Shown here one piece after another: positions 1 to 21,242 of a stretch of 64,000 nucleotides of DNA (position 1 is its first letter; each line of letters begins with the position of its first letter). Source of the DNA: Bugula neritina (taxonomy: Eukaryota > Bryozoa > Gymnolaemata > Cheilostomatida > Bugulidae); NCBI GenBank assembly GCA_964035545.1, contig OZ037767.1, positions 31,357,628 to 31,421,627 on the forward strand, read 5' to 3'. Made by a program: the position numbers and the translations under genes. The notes beneath the pieces are model-generated. The model was not told the DNA's origin, searched no databases, and saw only the letters and a list, made by a program, of their open reading frames with translations.

Positions 1-412
1 AAACATGTACCCTCTAGAGTCTAGAGACCTATTGCAATAAAAGTTGAATGCTTTACTTTTTTTATTAACTTTAACTTAAATGAAAAGTAATTCCTATTGC
101 ATATTTGTGAAGACAAGCTAATTTTTACTTGCTACAATACTCAATATATTTTATAGAAAGACTTTAAGTTGATCAATAACAATAAAGCTAATGTGAAGTG
201 AAATGTCTAAAGTAACTTCAATAAAGTATGCCTATTCAATGCTTTTTATCAACTTTTGTGCAAACAGGATGTAGATGGCAACTTATCATTTAAGCTAAGG
301 TTGCCTTATACAGTCAGTACATCAAATATTCACTGAATTAACTCTCAATATATTAGCAAATGTAAAATCCTGGCAACCCAACCAGTTAATCTAAAGTTTG
401 CTCCTTTTACAG

Positions 413-3400
413 TCTGTGCCTCACCTTCATGAGAAGTATGTGAAGAAATTTCCAGGCAAAGTATTTGGGTATGTTTAGATTATATAATATCTGTATAGAG
501 CTAGTAAACAGAGATTAAGGTAGTGTGTTACTGTGTTTACACATAGGCTGCTAGATGTGCGTGGTTTAAAAGACAGCATGGCGACTCTTATAATTGTGTG
601 TAATTTACTTCTGTGATCTCAAAGGCTGTTCAAAGGTCAGCATTTACTGAAGACATCAAGGTCTAATTTATCAATATAGGTTTATTATCTTTGCTAAGTT
701 ATAGCCATGATAGCATGATGAGTGCTTATTGTATATATGCTTGTGACAATATGCACAGAAAGCAGCATGCATGCTAAAGGCATTATATGTTATCTAACCT
801 TCAGTACTTTGATGTTAGTCCAGTGACATCAGACTGTAAGATTAATACAACGGGCACCTCCAAACCACCCCTCTCTCCTTCACTAATACAGTCCATACTT
901 GATGTGCTGTAGGATGTTTCAAGGTCGAACTCCAGTCTTAGACGTGGCTGATGCTGAGTTTGTTAAAGAGGTAACTATTAAGGAGTTTTCTTCTTTTATG
1001 AATCGGAGAACGCTAATAGATGAAGACAGCATTGTAGCTAACCATGTGGGGGCAATTACTAGTGACCACTGGAAACATATCCGTACACTTCTGACCCCAA
1101 CCTTCACTTCTGGTAAACTGAAACAGGTGAGAATAATAGAATAAATGTTGCAGCTTGAATAAAAAACCTTGTTTGACAAGAGAGCAATGTTGACATCATA
1201 GCTGTTTTATAAACCATGGCTCAACTGGTAGCTTCACTAATAAAAACATGTCAAAAGAATTTTAGTGCTAATAAAAACTATACTAGTATAATACTTTATA
1301 TTACTGCTATAATATATCATGCTACTAGTAGAATCTATTATATTACTAGTGCAACATAGTATTGGAGTAATATATTACATAGTATTGGAGTAATATATTA
1401 CATAGTATTGGGGTAATATATTACATAGTATTGGAGTAATATATTACAGGTATAACACTATAAATGAGATATAATCAATTATAAGCAGATTATAAAAACT
1501 AACCAGCTGCAGAAACTTCTTATTCTTGCGTCACTTTGAATCGTATAACTATTGGCAGTCGCTATATTATATTATAATTTATATATCCTCTCATAATAAT
1601 GCAGGTATCTCTTAATCTATCAATACAACACCGAAAGTTAAATTTGAGCTGCAGAAAGAAATTAAGTAATGTAGGTTTTTTAAATCCTCTACAGTAAGTA
1701 TTTTGACACAAGGGAGCAGTTGCAAAGACTGTAATATGGTTTGAGAAATTGTCCTGTACAAATTATGGGGAGGAAAATAAATGAATTTGTAGTTGCTTTG
1801 ATTAGTTAAGAACAGTTTAGTAGCTGTTCAAATATTTATTATGGCTTCTCTAACTTAAAGCTGTTAGAAGTTGTGTCCACTTGTGTCTCTTTTATTCCCA
1901 TAGATGTACCCTGTGATACAGAGGTGTTCCCAGAGGTTTGTAAAACACCTGAAATCAACAGAGGCAGCTCCTATAGTCATTAAAGAGTGAGTTAAGTATA
2001 TAAGATAAATATAGTGTTAAGTTTACCCAGCGGCTCGATAGTGTAACAGTCGACATGCCTGCTTTCAAGCTGGAGGTCTCCGGTTCGAATATCAGCAAAA
2101 GTTTTATAGATAATAGGTCTATTTTGTGGGTTGTTATCAGTCTAAGATCTTAATCCAGATAACCAACAGCTTCTTATCTCTTATGTCTAGTGTTTAATGA
2201 AAGTAAGTCATTTGTGATGTGTTCAAACACAGGAATGCTAAGCCTGTCTCAAGCGCTGCTTCATCCCTAAATGCATGCTGTTAGAAATGTGGATTCATCT
2301 AGACTCTAGAGTTTTATAATATTTTCTTTTAACTTTAAAAGGTTAAGATATGATAAAAATAATACAGTAATAATAGGAATAATATTAGCTAATACAGCGT
2401 ATAAACAAACAGTCTTATAATGATTGTGTAATGTTAATTCTAGATCATATGTCTTGGACTGATCCATCTTAAACTCAAGCAAATTGTACGAAAACATACA
2501 TTATGTGAATAAAATAATATTTATTGTGACTTTTAATTTTGTGAATTTTTACACCAGTTTAATGGTTATATTAGCAGCTTATCACATTTACATCTGAAAC
2601 TGTAATATATCTTTCGATTTTCACAGTTTGTATAAAAGAGAACAAGCTATAATATTTTGTCAATATTGTTTTCAACATGACACTATGTTTCAGCTATGCA
2701 TCTGGTTATACAATGGATGTCATAGCAAGCACAGCTTTTGGTCTGGATGTTGACGTACAGGAAACCACTGATCATGAGTTTATTTATCATGCTAAGAAGT
2801 TCTTTGGGATTCCAGTTGATGACAGAATAATCACAAGAATAAAATCTACCTTCAACATTTTGAATGTCTGTAAGTCTCCCTTGTCTTCCCTCTCTACTGC
2901 TTTCTGGTTCTGTTGTACTCTAGTCTAATCTTGTTATAGTCTGCCGCAATCTAACGTCAGCATTAATTAAGCTGTCTGAAATAAAAAAGTCTATTTTTAG
3001 TCCTGCTTCCAAAGTTCATCAAGAACTTTCTTGGTGTCTTCTTTGATATGTCTTTCGCTGGATTGGAAACAACTAACTACCTTGAAGGATTGACCCATGC
3101 AGTTTTAGACCAAAGTAAAACTCAGATTGAGGTAAAATATTAGAATAATGTGATGTCATTGTATAGAGAGCTTGTGCTACTATAAGGCATAATATATGTA
3201 TGAAGAGGTATGGCTATATTATAGTTGTATAATATGATAATATATAGTATTATATAATGCTGATTACGAAGCTGTAATTGAGTGATAGTATTGATAGGCC
3301 TGTAACACTATATTTTATATCTATAATCTTATGATGAGTGTCTCTTTTAAGCTTGTTAATATCACAATATAATATTTTACTTTAAACTTAGAGGAATAAT

Positions 3401-6400
3401 GCTTAAACACCCGCACTAATAAAGTAGTCTATACTGCACTTTTGAGTTATAAGTCTGAAAATTTAGCTTTCGTTTCTTCTTTCTAATGCACTTGAATTAG
3501 TAGTAGATTTGCAGTCACCAATATTTGCATGTAGAGATATAAGTTGAGGAATATGCTAAACATTTATGAGTCATGCAATTATAAAGTTTAAGGTTAGCAG
3601 CATTAAAGAAAATTGTTATTAGGATATATTCTGAGGTTGTGACTAGCCAGCTCAATTAGCTGTCGTCAGAAGGGAAATAAAAACTCTGTACAGTTATTTT
3701 AGTGACTTTGTTTAGAAAAATCTACTAGTAATAAAGCAGTCACTATTGTAAGGAAATAGTCACTATGTAAGTCCTCTACATTTCCCTAACCTACGAGATA
3801 TTCAATTTTACGTCTCACTCAACTTACTAAATTTATTTATATACTTGTATTCTCTAGAAAAGAAAAGACTTCATATCAATGTGTGCAGACAAAGTAGTAG
3901 ATCTAGGTGAAGTTGATAAAGATAGTATCAAGATGACTGAAGGAAAAACCTGGACTACTCAAGGTAAAATATTATGTTAACTTATGTTTTACCTGGATGA
4001 CAAAACATTTAATAGAGCGATTTGATACAGAACTTTCAACTCTTAAATGTCAATTGCATTAATACAACTAGCTATAATATAAACAATAACATGTAATCTG
4101 TTGCCAACTTTTCCTGAATGACGGTTAAGGAAAGCTCAAAAACTCAAGCCAAAAGCTCTTTTAAATTTATTAAATTAGAACAAAAAATTAAAAAAACAAT
4201 GTTTTATTTATTTACACTTAATAATTATCCTACATAAATATTCAATATATAGTTGATAATTACTATATGATTTAGTTATTTTATACTCTGCATTTACGTT
4301 AATACAAACTAAAGGCTTTTTATCTCCAGGTTTAACCAGAAAGGATGTGATGGCAAACGCCGCTATTTTTATTTCTGCTGGATATGAAACCACAGCATCA
4401 ACTCTTCAGTTTTTCTTCTATCTCATGGCTATTCACCCAGATATTCAAGATAAGGTATGCGCACAGTCCTTATTCTTAAACTTTCAACTTTTTTGCTGCA
4501 AACTATTTTTATCAGCGCATACTGAAATGTCAATTGAAAGCATTCGCTTGAAAAAGTAATTGAGTTATATTTCAATTTTACCAAGACAAGTTAAGGCACA
4601 ATATTTTATTTCTCCATTTTAACAAGTTAGCTGCATGCATCTTTTTATACTTGAAAATGGTTGCTTCATTTAAATTAGAAATGTTATAAGAATTAGAAGT
4701 TGACCTGCTTAATGCATTTCCGTTTAGTATCTATCATTCATGTGATATAAGTGTTAATTTAATCAAACTGAGTATATTTTAGTTATTATAATTTGATTTT
4801 GTTGCTGTGTGTATGAGAAATATAAAGTTGGTGTTATATGATGTGAAACATTGAAGTAATTTACAAAATTGCTTTGTTCTTGATAGCTTTACTCATCAAT
4901 ATTGGAAGTAGCAGATGAGAATGGTGAATGTTCATATGAAGATTTGAAGAAGTTAGAGTACCTTGACTGGTGTATAGATGAGACATTGAGGATCTTTCCC
5001 ATAGCAATCAGGTATACCTTGCTGTAATCAGGTATACCTTGCTGTAATATAGTTGTGTTGTGAAATCAGCAAGAGTATGGGTATACGTAATCTAGCTATG
5101 CATCCTGTAAAACAGCTAGATGTGAGTTTTTAATATCTATGCTGATTGGCTACACTATTTCATTTCTTGTACTTTGGGTGTGGATCCAAATAGGTTCTTC
5201 AGAGTGAAGTATAATACTTTATGGGAAATTTGACCCCACAACCTTTTGACCTCCTGATTAAAGGTCATAAATGTTGGTGCTGAGCTGCAAGTTCGGAGTC
5301 CTGAATAATCTGAAATTGTGAGGCCACCAAGTTTTCCATCTATTCAGTTGTTTGATATTCTTATAGAACCTTTATTGCTCTATCTGTGTTGATACCTTCA
5401 GTACTTTGTGTTGATACCTTCAGTACTTTGTGTTGATACCTTCAGTACTCTGTGTTGGTACCTTTAGTACTCTGTGTTGATACCTTCAGTACTTTGTGTT
5501 GATACCTTCAGTACTCTGTGTTGATACCTTCAGTACTTTATGTTGATACCTTCAGTACTTTGTGTTGATACCTTCAGTACTTTATGTTGATACCTTCAGT
5601 ACTCTGTGTTGATACCTTCAGTACTTTGTGTTGATACCTTCAGTACTTTGTGTTGATACCTTCAGTACTCTGTGTTGGTACCTTCAGTACTCTGTGTTGG
5701 TACCTTCACTACTCTGTGTTGGTACTTTCAGTACTCTGTGTTGATACCTTCAGTACTTTGTGTTGATACCTTCAGTACTCTGTGTTGATACCTTCAGTAC
5801 TTTGTGTTGATACCTTCAGTACTCTGTGTTGGTACCTTCAGTACTTTGTGTTGATACCTTCAGTGCTCTGTGTTGGTACCTTCAGTACTCTGTGTTGGTA
5901 CCTTCAGTACTCTGTGTTGGTACCTTCAGTACTTTATGTTGATACCTTCAGTACTCTGTGTTGGTACCTTCAGTACTTTATGTTGATACCTTCAGTACTT
6001 TATGTTGATACCTTCAGTACTTTGTGTTGATACCTTCAGTACTTTATGTTGATACCTTCAGTACTTTATGTTGATACCTTCACTACTCTGTGTTGATACC
6101 TTCAGTACTTTATGTTGATACCTTCAGTACTTTGTGTTGATACCTTCAGTACTTTGTGTTGATACCTTCAGTACTTTGTGTTGATACCTTCAGTACTCTG
6201 TGTTGATACCTTCAGTACTTTGTGTTGATACCTTCAGTACTTTGTGTTGATACCTTCAGTACTCTGTGTTGATACCTTCAGTACTTTATGTTGATACCTT
6301 CAGTATTTTGTGTTGATACCTTCAGTGTTTTGTGTTGATACCTTCAGTACTCTGTGTTGATAACTTCAGTACTTTGTGTTGCTGATACAATTTATGATGT

Positions 6401-7361
6401 GTGTTGAACTTATTGGAACTTGGAAGTAAAAAGAAACTTTGTTTAGTTGGATGTTATGTAACTTGTATCACAGGATTGAGAGAGTGGCTAGTAGAGACAT
6501 CACAATAAGAGGTATGCAGATCCCTAAAGGAATGACTGTAAACATGCTAGTATATAATATCCACCATGACCCAGAATACTGGACAGATCCTGAAACCTTC
6601 AACCCTGACAGGTAGTAATTTGATAGAGTATACTATATTTGTATTGTTGGTACAAGCATGGTAAACTCAGCTGCTGTTTGTTATATACCATCCTAACGAC
6701 AATTTCAATATAATCGAAATATTTTCTCTGGCAGCTGAAATTTCAGATATTATATTGTTAGGTTTGCTCCTGAAAACCAAACTGATATCCAACAATATGC
6801 GTTCATTCCTTTTGGCTCTGGAAGTAGAAAGTGTATTGCTTCTAGACTAGCTCTACTAGAAATGAAAGTTGTGATTATAAAGTCTTTGACAGAGTTTAGA
6901 TTTGAAGCATGTGCAGACACTCCTAAGTTGGTGAGTTCTTCGAGTGAAGTCAACTTTTTTATTTTTGCTTTTACGTTTAGTATTATTTTAGTAGCTCACA
7001 AAGAACTATAGCAGATATAGCACAATTTTCACACCTTTCACACCTATACGGTGACCAGAACAGGTATAACACAATATACTAATATAATTAGGAGAGAGTG
7101 TTTTTGTGATTGTATAACTGATTCATCTGTTTTATATAACAATAAGCATAGGAGTTGTTCGCCTACTCTCAGTATGGTAGAGTAGAATGACTAAACATGT
7201 ATTTATCCTTTAACTGATTTATACAACAACCTCTTCAGTAACTCAGTGAATATATTACTGTATTATTTTAGAGAGAGCTCAAGTTCCAAGATATTGCAAT
7301 AGGATTGTTGACATCAGCCTCTCCACTACATGTTTCCGCCATACAAAGAGAACCAGAATAA
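413..7361 (+). CDS. Cytochrome P450, clan 3 (CYP3-like), copy 1, 5' partial
   Basis: Haem-thiolate monooxygenase expected on the ER membrane. Exons seen: 413-468, 913-1126, 1904-1986, 2694-2869, 3001-3131, 3858-3963, 4330-4454, 4887-5011, 6474-6611, 6762-6930, 7272-7361, stop TAA at 7359-7361. They join in frame with GT-AG borders (1413 nt). Exons 1 and 2 (membrane anchor and proline-rich hinge, 57 codons in copy 2) lie left of the window. Motifs: I-helix AGYETT in the 4330 exon, K-helix ETLR in the 4887 exon, PDRF across the 6611/6762 junction, and haem loop FGSGSRKCIA in the 6762 exon, where the usual last glycine of FxxGxRxCxG is alanine. Closest relative here is copy 2. The intron before exon 6474 is swollen by a 22-bp minisatellite. 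Substrate cannot be inferred. Gene and clan are certain; the subfamily is not assigned. Confidence 0.93.
1352..1447. repeat. 23-bp tandem repeat
   Basis: About four copies of a unit like GTATTGGAGTAATATATTAC plus ATA, in a P450 copy 1 intron. Noncoding minisatellite. Confidence 0.8.
2025..2095 (+). other. tRNA-like segment (tRNA pseudogene or SINE head)
   Basis: Inside the intron of P450 copy 1 between exons 1904-1986 and 2694-2869. A pol III A-box-like stretch (GATAGTGTAACAGT) is followed at normal distance by a B-box-like GGTTCGAAT. The T stem does not pair well and no clear acceptor stem closes, so a working tRNA is unlikely. A tRNA-derived SINE head is the best reading; I did not find a second full copy in the window. 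Confidence 0.4.
5377..6383. repeat. 22-bp minisatellite, about 45 copies
   Basis: Unit resembles TTGTGTTGATACCTTCAGTA plus C/CT. Point variants (TTTGTG, TCTGTG, TTTATG; GATACC or GGTACC) are spread along the array. It fills most of the P450 copy 1 intron between exons 4887-5011 and 6474-6611. Runs of open frame in it are a by-product of the period, not a gene. Confidence 0.95.
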
Positions 7362-9104
7362 TTATTAGACTTCTATAGAATCAGTGATACTAGTTTTTAT
7401 TGCAAGGTAGAAGTTTATTCTGACTGTCATAATTTTGAGTGACTTTTATGTATCCTTCAAATTGTCATGTACAAGTTTAACTTGCTGTCCATCATTTTAT
7501 TTTTCCAAAGATAAAACACAGGATATACGTATGAGCAATGTAGTAACTTTGGTGTAGTAAATTCAATTGGTATATTCTTCAAAATTCTTACTAGTTTAAT
7601 TCATTCAGCTGCTAAAGAAAGATAATAATTCTGTTACACTAAATACATGCATTATGCAGCAAAAGTCTAGTGTTAATATAATGTTAGACCTGTGACTAGA
7701 CTTACTTTATACTATGCAACACAATATAGTCTCTTACAGGGCACACTTCTATTTCTGGTGTTATTATTAGCATTGTGTTTACTAAGTGTTGTTGTATTTT
7801 GTTCAGAAGTTCCAGTCTTTAGGCAATGATACTCGTGTCAGCAAATAATTGTTACTGTGTCAGCACAGATGCTGTATGGCACGAATGTCTATGTGTAGCA
7901 CAGATGCTGTATGGCACGGATGTCTATGTGTGTAGTACGATACTGTGTGCTAGTTGCACGGATGCACAGATGGAGGACACAACTCTACTTTTTGCTTAGT
8001 GCCAACAGTTTATTTCTCTCAAAAAACCCAAACTGTAACTTATAACCATAAAAACATCATGTTATATTAACATTAATCAACACAGCTGACAAAACATTTA
8101 ATTAATGAAGTTAAAAACAAAAGATAGTATAATACTTAATAATTACAATTATTTGGACAATAAAGTTTAAGTTACCTACATCTTTACCATGAGGGAAATT
8201 GAGCTAAACTGACTCAAAAACTACCAGTAAAAAGATATTGCATGCAAAAGTTCTTACAAAAAGCTTTCATCACACAATACTTTTCTTAACTACAACAAAA
8301 AGCTCTTGCAACATTACCAGAGAGTTGTAACAGCTTCAGGTACATAAGAACTATATTAGTAGAATTTATGGAGTGTATCTATGAAGAATTTTAAATGTAT
8401 CGGACATGTTTATTGGCGAAAAATGAGTGGCAGCCAGCATGTCTGCTCTTTCATATGCATTCAGCTATCTCTCTGTAGCTTTTTGGGTTAACATATATAG
8501 TTTCAGAAGTCTACTGCTATTATTCCTTTTGACCTTAGATTTATATAGCAACTACATTCATGTACAAGTTCAACTTCTTTTTTAGTTAATCCTCTTAAGT
8601 TACAAAACATCTGAATCTCCAAATTAATATGGGTTTGTTGGCACTGCTTCTTCATTACATTTTTCAGCAATATCTATATATGTGACACTTGGGCTATTGC
8701 AACAAAGTTTTAACAAAAACTGCCAAACTTATTGATATGCATTTTGTGATGTGACATGCAAATGTTTTAAAATATTTGGCATTGCCTATGATTTTTACAT
8801 ATTTGTATATTGGCATTCAAAGCTATATAAAGGGCAATGACTGAGTTATTAATAGCTCAGGGGTTCTATTTTACCAACTGAAGCAATGTGATAAGCATGA
8901 TATACACATAGCCTTAGCACCTCAATGTCGGTGAACCCTGGTTTACATTGGCTCATGTATAAGTTGTACTATACTGTCGGAGGCTAAACAGACAGTAAAT
9001 AAACTATTATGACACGTAATATAGCTAGCTGCTAGTTAGTCTCATCAAACTCCATATTGCTATTTATATACATGTATGGGCTTTGATAGAACAAGTTACT
9101 GAAG
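7362..9104. other. Intergenic region between P450 copies 1 and 2
   Basis: Holds the 3' flank of copy 1. A segment around 8310-8520 is clearly paralogous to the flank of copy 2 at about 18630-18690 plus 18995-19115, so the duplication unit reached beyond the gene. A 37-bp unit is repeated twice near 7865-7945. A TATATAAAGG box at about 8824-8833 could serve copy 2 but is about 280 bp before its ATG. No gene seen. Confidence 0.7.
8824..8833 (+). promoter_or_regulatory. Possible TATA box for P450 copy 2
   Basis: TATATAAAGG lies about 272-281 bp upstream of the copy 2 ATG (9105). The distance implies a long 5' leader or an unseen upstream start, so this is tentative. Confidence 0.3.
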
Positions 9105-18161
<9,057 letters not shown>

Positions 18162-18689
18162 TTTATAGATTTTTATAGAATCAGTGATAAGCTGGTTTCT
18201 ACTCGTAAGACTTTTTCTGTTGTATAGTTGACTGTCTTCGATGTGTAGTACCTCTACAACTGTAATATTTTATAGAATTAATAAATTTTAAGTTTATTTT
18301 TACAAGAGTAAAGCAGAATATACATGCAGTAGAAATTTTACCAAATAACTTGCCTTATGTTTAATAATTCTTGTCATTTTGAGTATAATTAAAAACTATT
18401 GATATTTTGCACTACATAGATATAACTCATAGATATAACTATCTACATCCAAGATTTAGATATTTAGTGAAACAATGACAATGTGAAGCCCCTGTCATTC
18501 AACTTGCTTTTTAGTTTATTATATTACAATACAGTCTCTTACAACACAGACTTATGGGGCTATTATTCTTAGCAATATACTTAATAAATTTTGATAAATT
18601 TTGTTCAGAAGTTTTAGTTCTTGTGAAATAATACCAGAGAGTTGTAACAGCTTCAGGTATATAAGAACTATGTTATTAGAATGTGGAGT

Positions 18690-18996
18690 TTTAGGTTTAT
18701 GTTTTATTTATTTAACACTAATGAAAAATTTACAAGAATAAGAAAAAATAGCAAAGAAAAATGTGTTTAGGCCTATGGCGCAATAGCACTGCAGCTAGTC
18801 GAGGCACCAGGCCTTTGCTGAGGAGAACTAACAATACAAAATCGAAAACAAGTTACATTGAGTCAAGCAAGTAAGACTTTACAACACGTTTGAAATCACC
18901 ATCTCTCTCAACAGCACGAATTGACTTCGGCAGCCCATTCCACAAGGACACACACTGGTAACTCACTCTGCGATGTCCGGAGTGTACCATATAAGG
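18690..18996 (-). mobile_element. 5'-truncated non-LTR retrotransposon (LINE) 3' end
   Basis: Minus-strand frame 18996-18853 encodes a typical LINE ORF2 C-terminus: arginine-rich start, VSLWNGLPKSIRAV, then FKRVVKSYLLDSM and stop. A 3' tail follows to about 18690. The W-N-x-L-P and F-K-x-x-x-K-x-Y-L pattern is the usual end of CR1/L2/jockey-like reverse transcriptase proteins. It splits the P450 3' flank that is continuous beside copy 1 (about 8365-8395), so it arrived after the copy 1/copy 2 duplication. Confidence 0.8.
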
Positions 18997-21127
18997 AATT
19001 TGTAAATGTATCGGACATGTCTATTGGTTATAGAAGTGGCAGCCAGCATGTGTGCTCTTTCATATATACTCAGTTATCTCTCTGTAGCTTTATGGGTTAA
19101 CATAATTTCAGGAGTTTACTGATATTTCTTGCCAACCGTACCATTTCAATTCAATTTAACACAGAAATAGAAGCAAGTCTACGTTGTAACAGACAATGTG
19201 ATATAAAAAAAGAAAATACTATAATTTGTAAAAACATGTCAGCTTCAAATCTGCTAAATACCTGAGCTAATATCTTGTAAAGTATGAGCATATCAATAAG
19301 AATACTTTTCTATGAATCAATAGGCTATGTTTTACTCACCATGCAACTATAAATTTTACAGCTTTAAAACGTAATCTCTTTACATCTTTACTATAAAATG
19401 GCACTCAAACCTAAACACTAGTTGACAATTCACAGCGGCCAAGGAGTTCTATCCATCAAATTAACAGAGGGTTGACATTTAATGTCTAATAAGTTGTTGG
19501 TTACTAGGAAAACCAAAGCATTGAACATTACATGAGGTTTATGCCAGTTAGTTTTAGAAAAACTTATTTGACTGGACTGCTGCTAGATGTCCCACTAATG
19601 TGCTGTAGATAGCGCAACTACCTAAACCTTTGCTCACTCATCCTTTAAAGGGAAGACAGTTACTGACAATATTTTTTCCTAAAATATATTTCATTAAGTT
19701 ACATCACTTTGTATGCAGCTATCTGCAGCACTACCACATATCACATGCCACATCAAGTGTTGTTTACTGTTATATCAACTTGAACGAGTCACTAAATGGA
19801 ACATTGGCAGTAAAAAGTAACTCTTGTCCCACATTTTCACTCACAGTGTTGGTAATCACAATAGCTCATTGGTTAATATCACCTGGTGATTAGGCACAAT
19901 AGTTCATTGGTTATTATAATGGTTTCAATTATTTTACTAGGTTTTAGTTAATAGTTCATAATAAAAGTAGACTTATTATTATACCAGTTATATATAAGTG
20001 GAGTAAAGCTAAACATTTGCCACACATAAAAATAGAATATAATTTCATCCAGTTTACCCACAATTCTATTCAAGTTACAAGCAGAGGATATTAAAATATC
20101 CTCCATCCTCACTTGCTCATCCACTTATTATGATGTAATAATGAAATATATAATTATACTATCTATAATAAGAGATTCCACACTATTATTGCAATAATAA
20201 CAATTTTAGTTGGGTTGCTATATATACTCACAATGCGTGTACAACTAGCAGATTATATATACGTGAGAAAAGTATCTAAAGCAAGGATGTTAAAGTTTCG
20301 GTGGTTTCAAAGTGTAATTAATAGAGAAATTATTACATGGCTCTGTTCTATACAATTTATCATGTTTATCAAAAACTAATAATTGAATAGGAAACGTAAG
20401 TTTTCAGCTGGATTATATATTTTTTGTTTAATGACCTATAGTAAAAAATATATCCATAAAATTTGTCTTATACTCTATAAACAACCCTTATTACAGCGAG
20501 TAGAATGGTGATGATCAATTCATTTAAGATGTTCATATTGTTTTTACTTTATGGATGTATACTCCAATTTTCAAGAAATTGATCAAACTGAATAATATGC
20601 ATGATTGTCTGTAACTTGTACATAGAAACTTAGCTTATAAAAAGTAATTTAATTAAATAAAAATAAAACTGTAGTTGAGGCTACATTTCATCAACTCATG
20701 ACTTTTTTATCTCTGAATGAGGTGAACACATTTATACCTTTGAACCTCATTCTCAATATTGTCAAGGATATCAGTATAATCAGCTTTACTATCTGTAACT
20801 AAAACTACAAGCCATAGTCCGACTTATTCTTATGGATAAATAACACGATGTTCCATTCTTTCACCCGAACCTTATTTACTGTAAGCCTGTTACTAAAAGC
20901 CACATTGTGTTAAAATACTAAAAAGCTACAAAAAGAATGATTATTTTTTTAAATTTAAGTTGATTATTAAAAAATATTATTTTAAAATATTTTTAAACTA
21001 TTTTCCATAGTTATATTGAAATAACTATTTTTAAATTAAAGAGCGTACGTGCACTTTATTGAGCTTAATATAGAAGATATTCAGTAGTTGACAAATAGAC
21101 GATTACCAACTCGTAATTGCAATAGCT

Positions 21128-21134
21128 TATAAAT
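21128..21134 (+). promoter_or_regulatory. Possible TATA box of P450 copy 3
   Basis: TATAAAT, about 109 bp before the ATG at 21243, a distance giving a short 5' leader. Only the motif and spacing support it. Confidence 0.45.
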
Positions 21135-21242
21135 ACATGCCTAGCCTGGAAATGTTGACAGTTGACAGGCGGTAGTTGCAAGTGCTTGCTAATGTACAGT
21201 TTCTTCGCATCCGATTAGCTTTTCTAACACCTGCTCATCAAA

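Larger units (their letters stand above)
18162..21242. other. Intergenic region between P450 copies 2 and 3
   Basis: Contains the duplicated 3' flank shared with copy 1 (to about 19115), interrupted by a LINE fragment (18690-18996). From about 19120 to 21120 I see only AT-rich sequence with no supported gene, RNA or element. The promoter of copy 3 occupies the last 120 bp. Confidence 0.6.

Noticed and set aside
5377-6383. Direct-repeat array that could be taken for a CRISPR or a repetitive protein
   Set aside because: Units are contiguous 22-bp repeats with no spacers, in an intron of an animal gene; the open frame comes only from the repeat.
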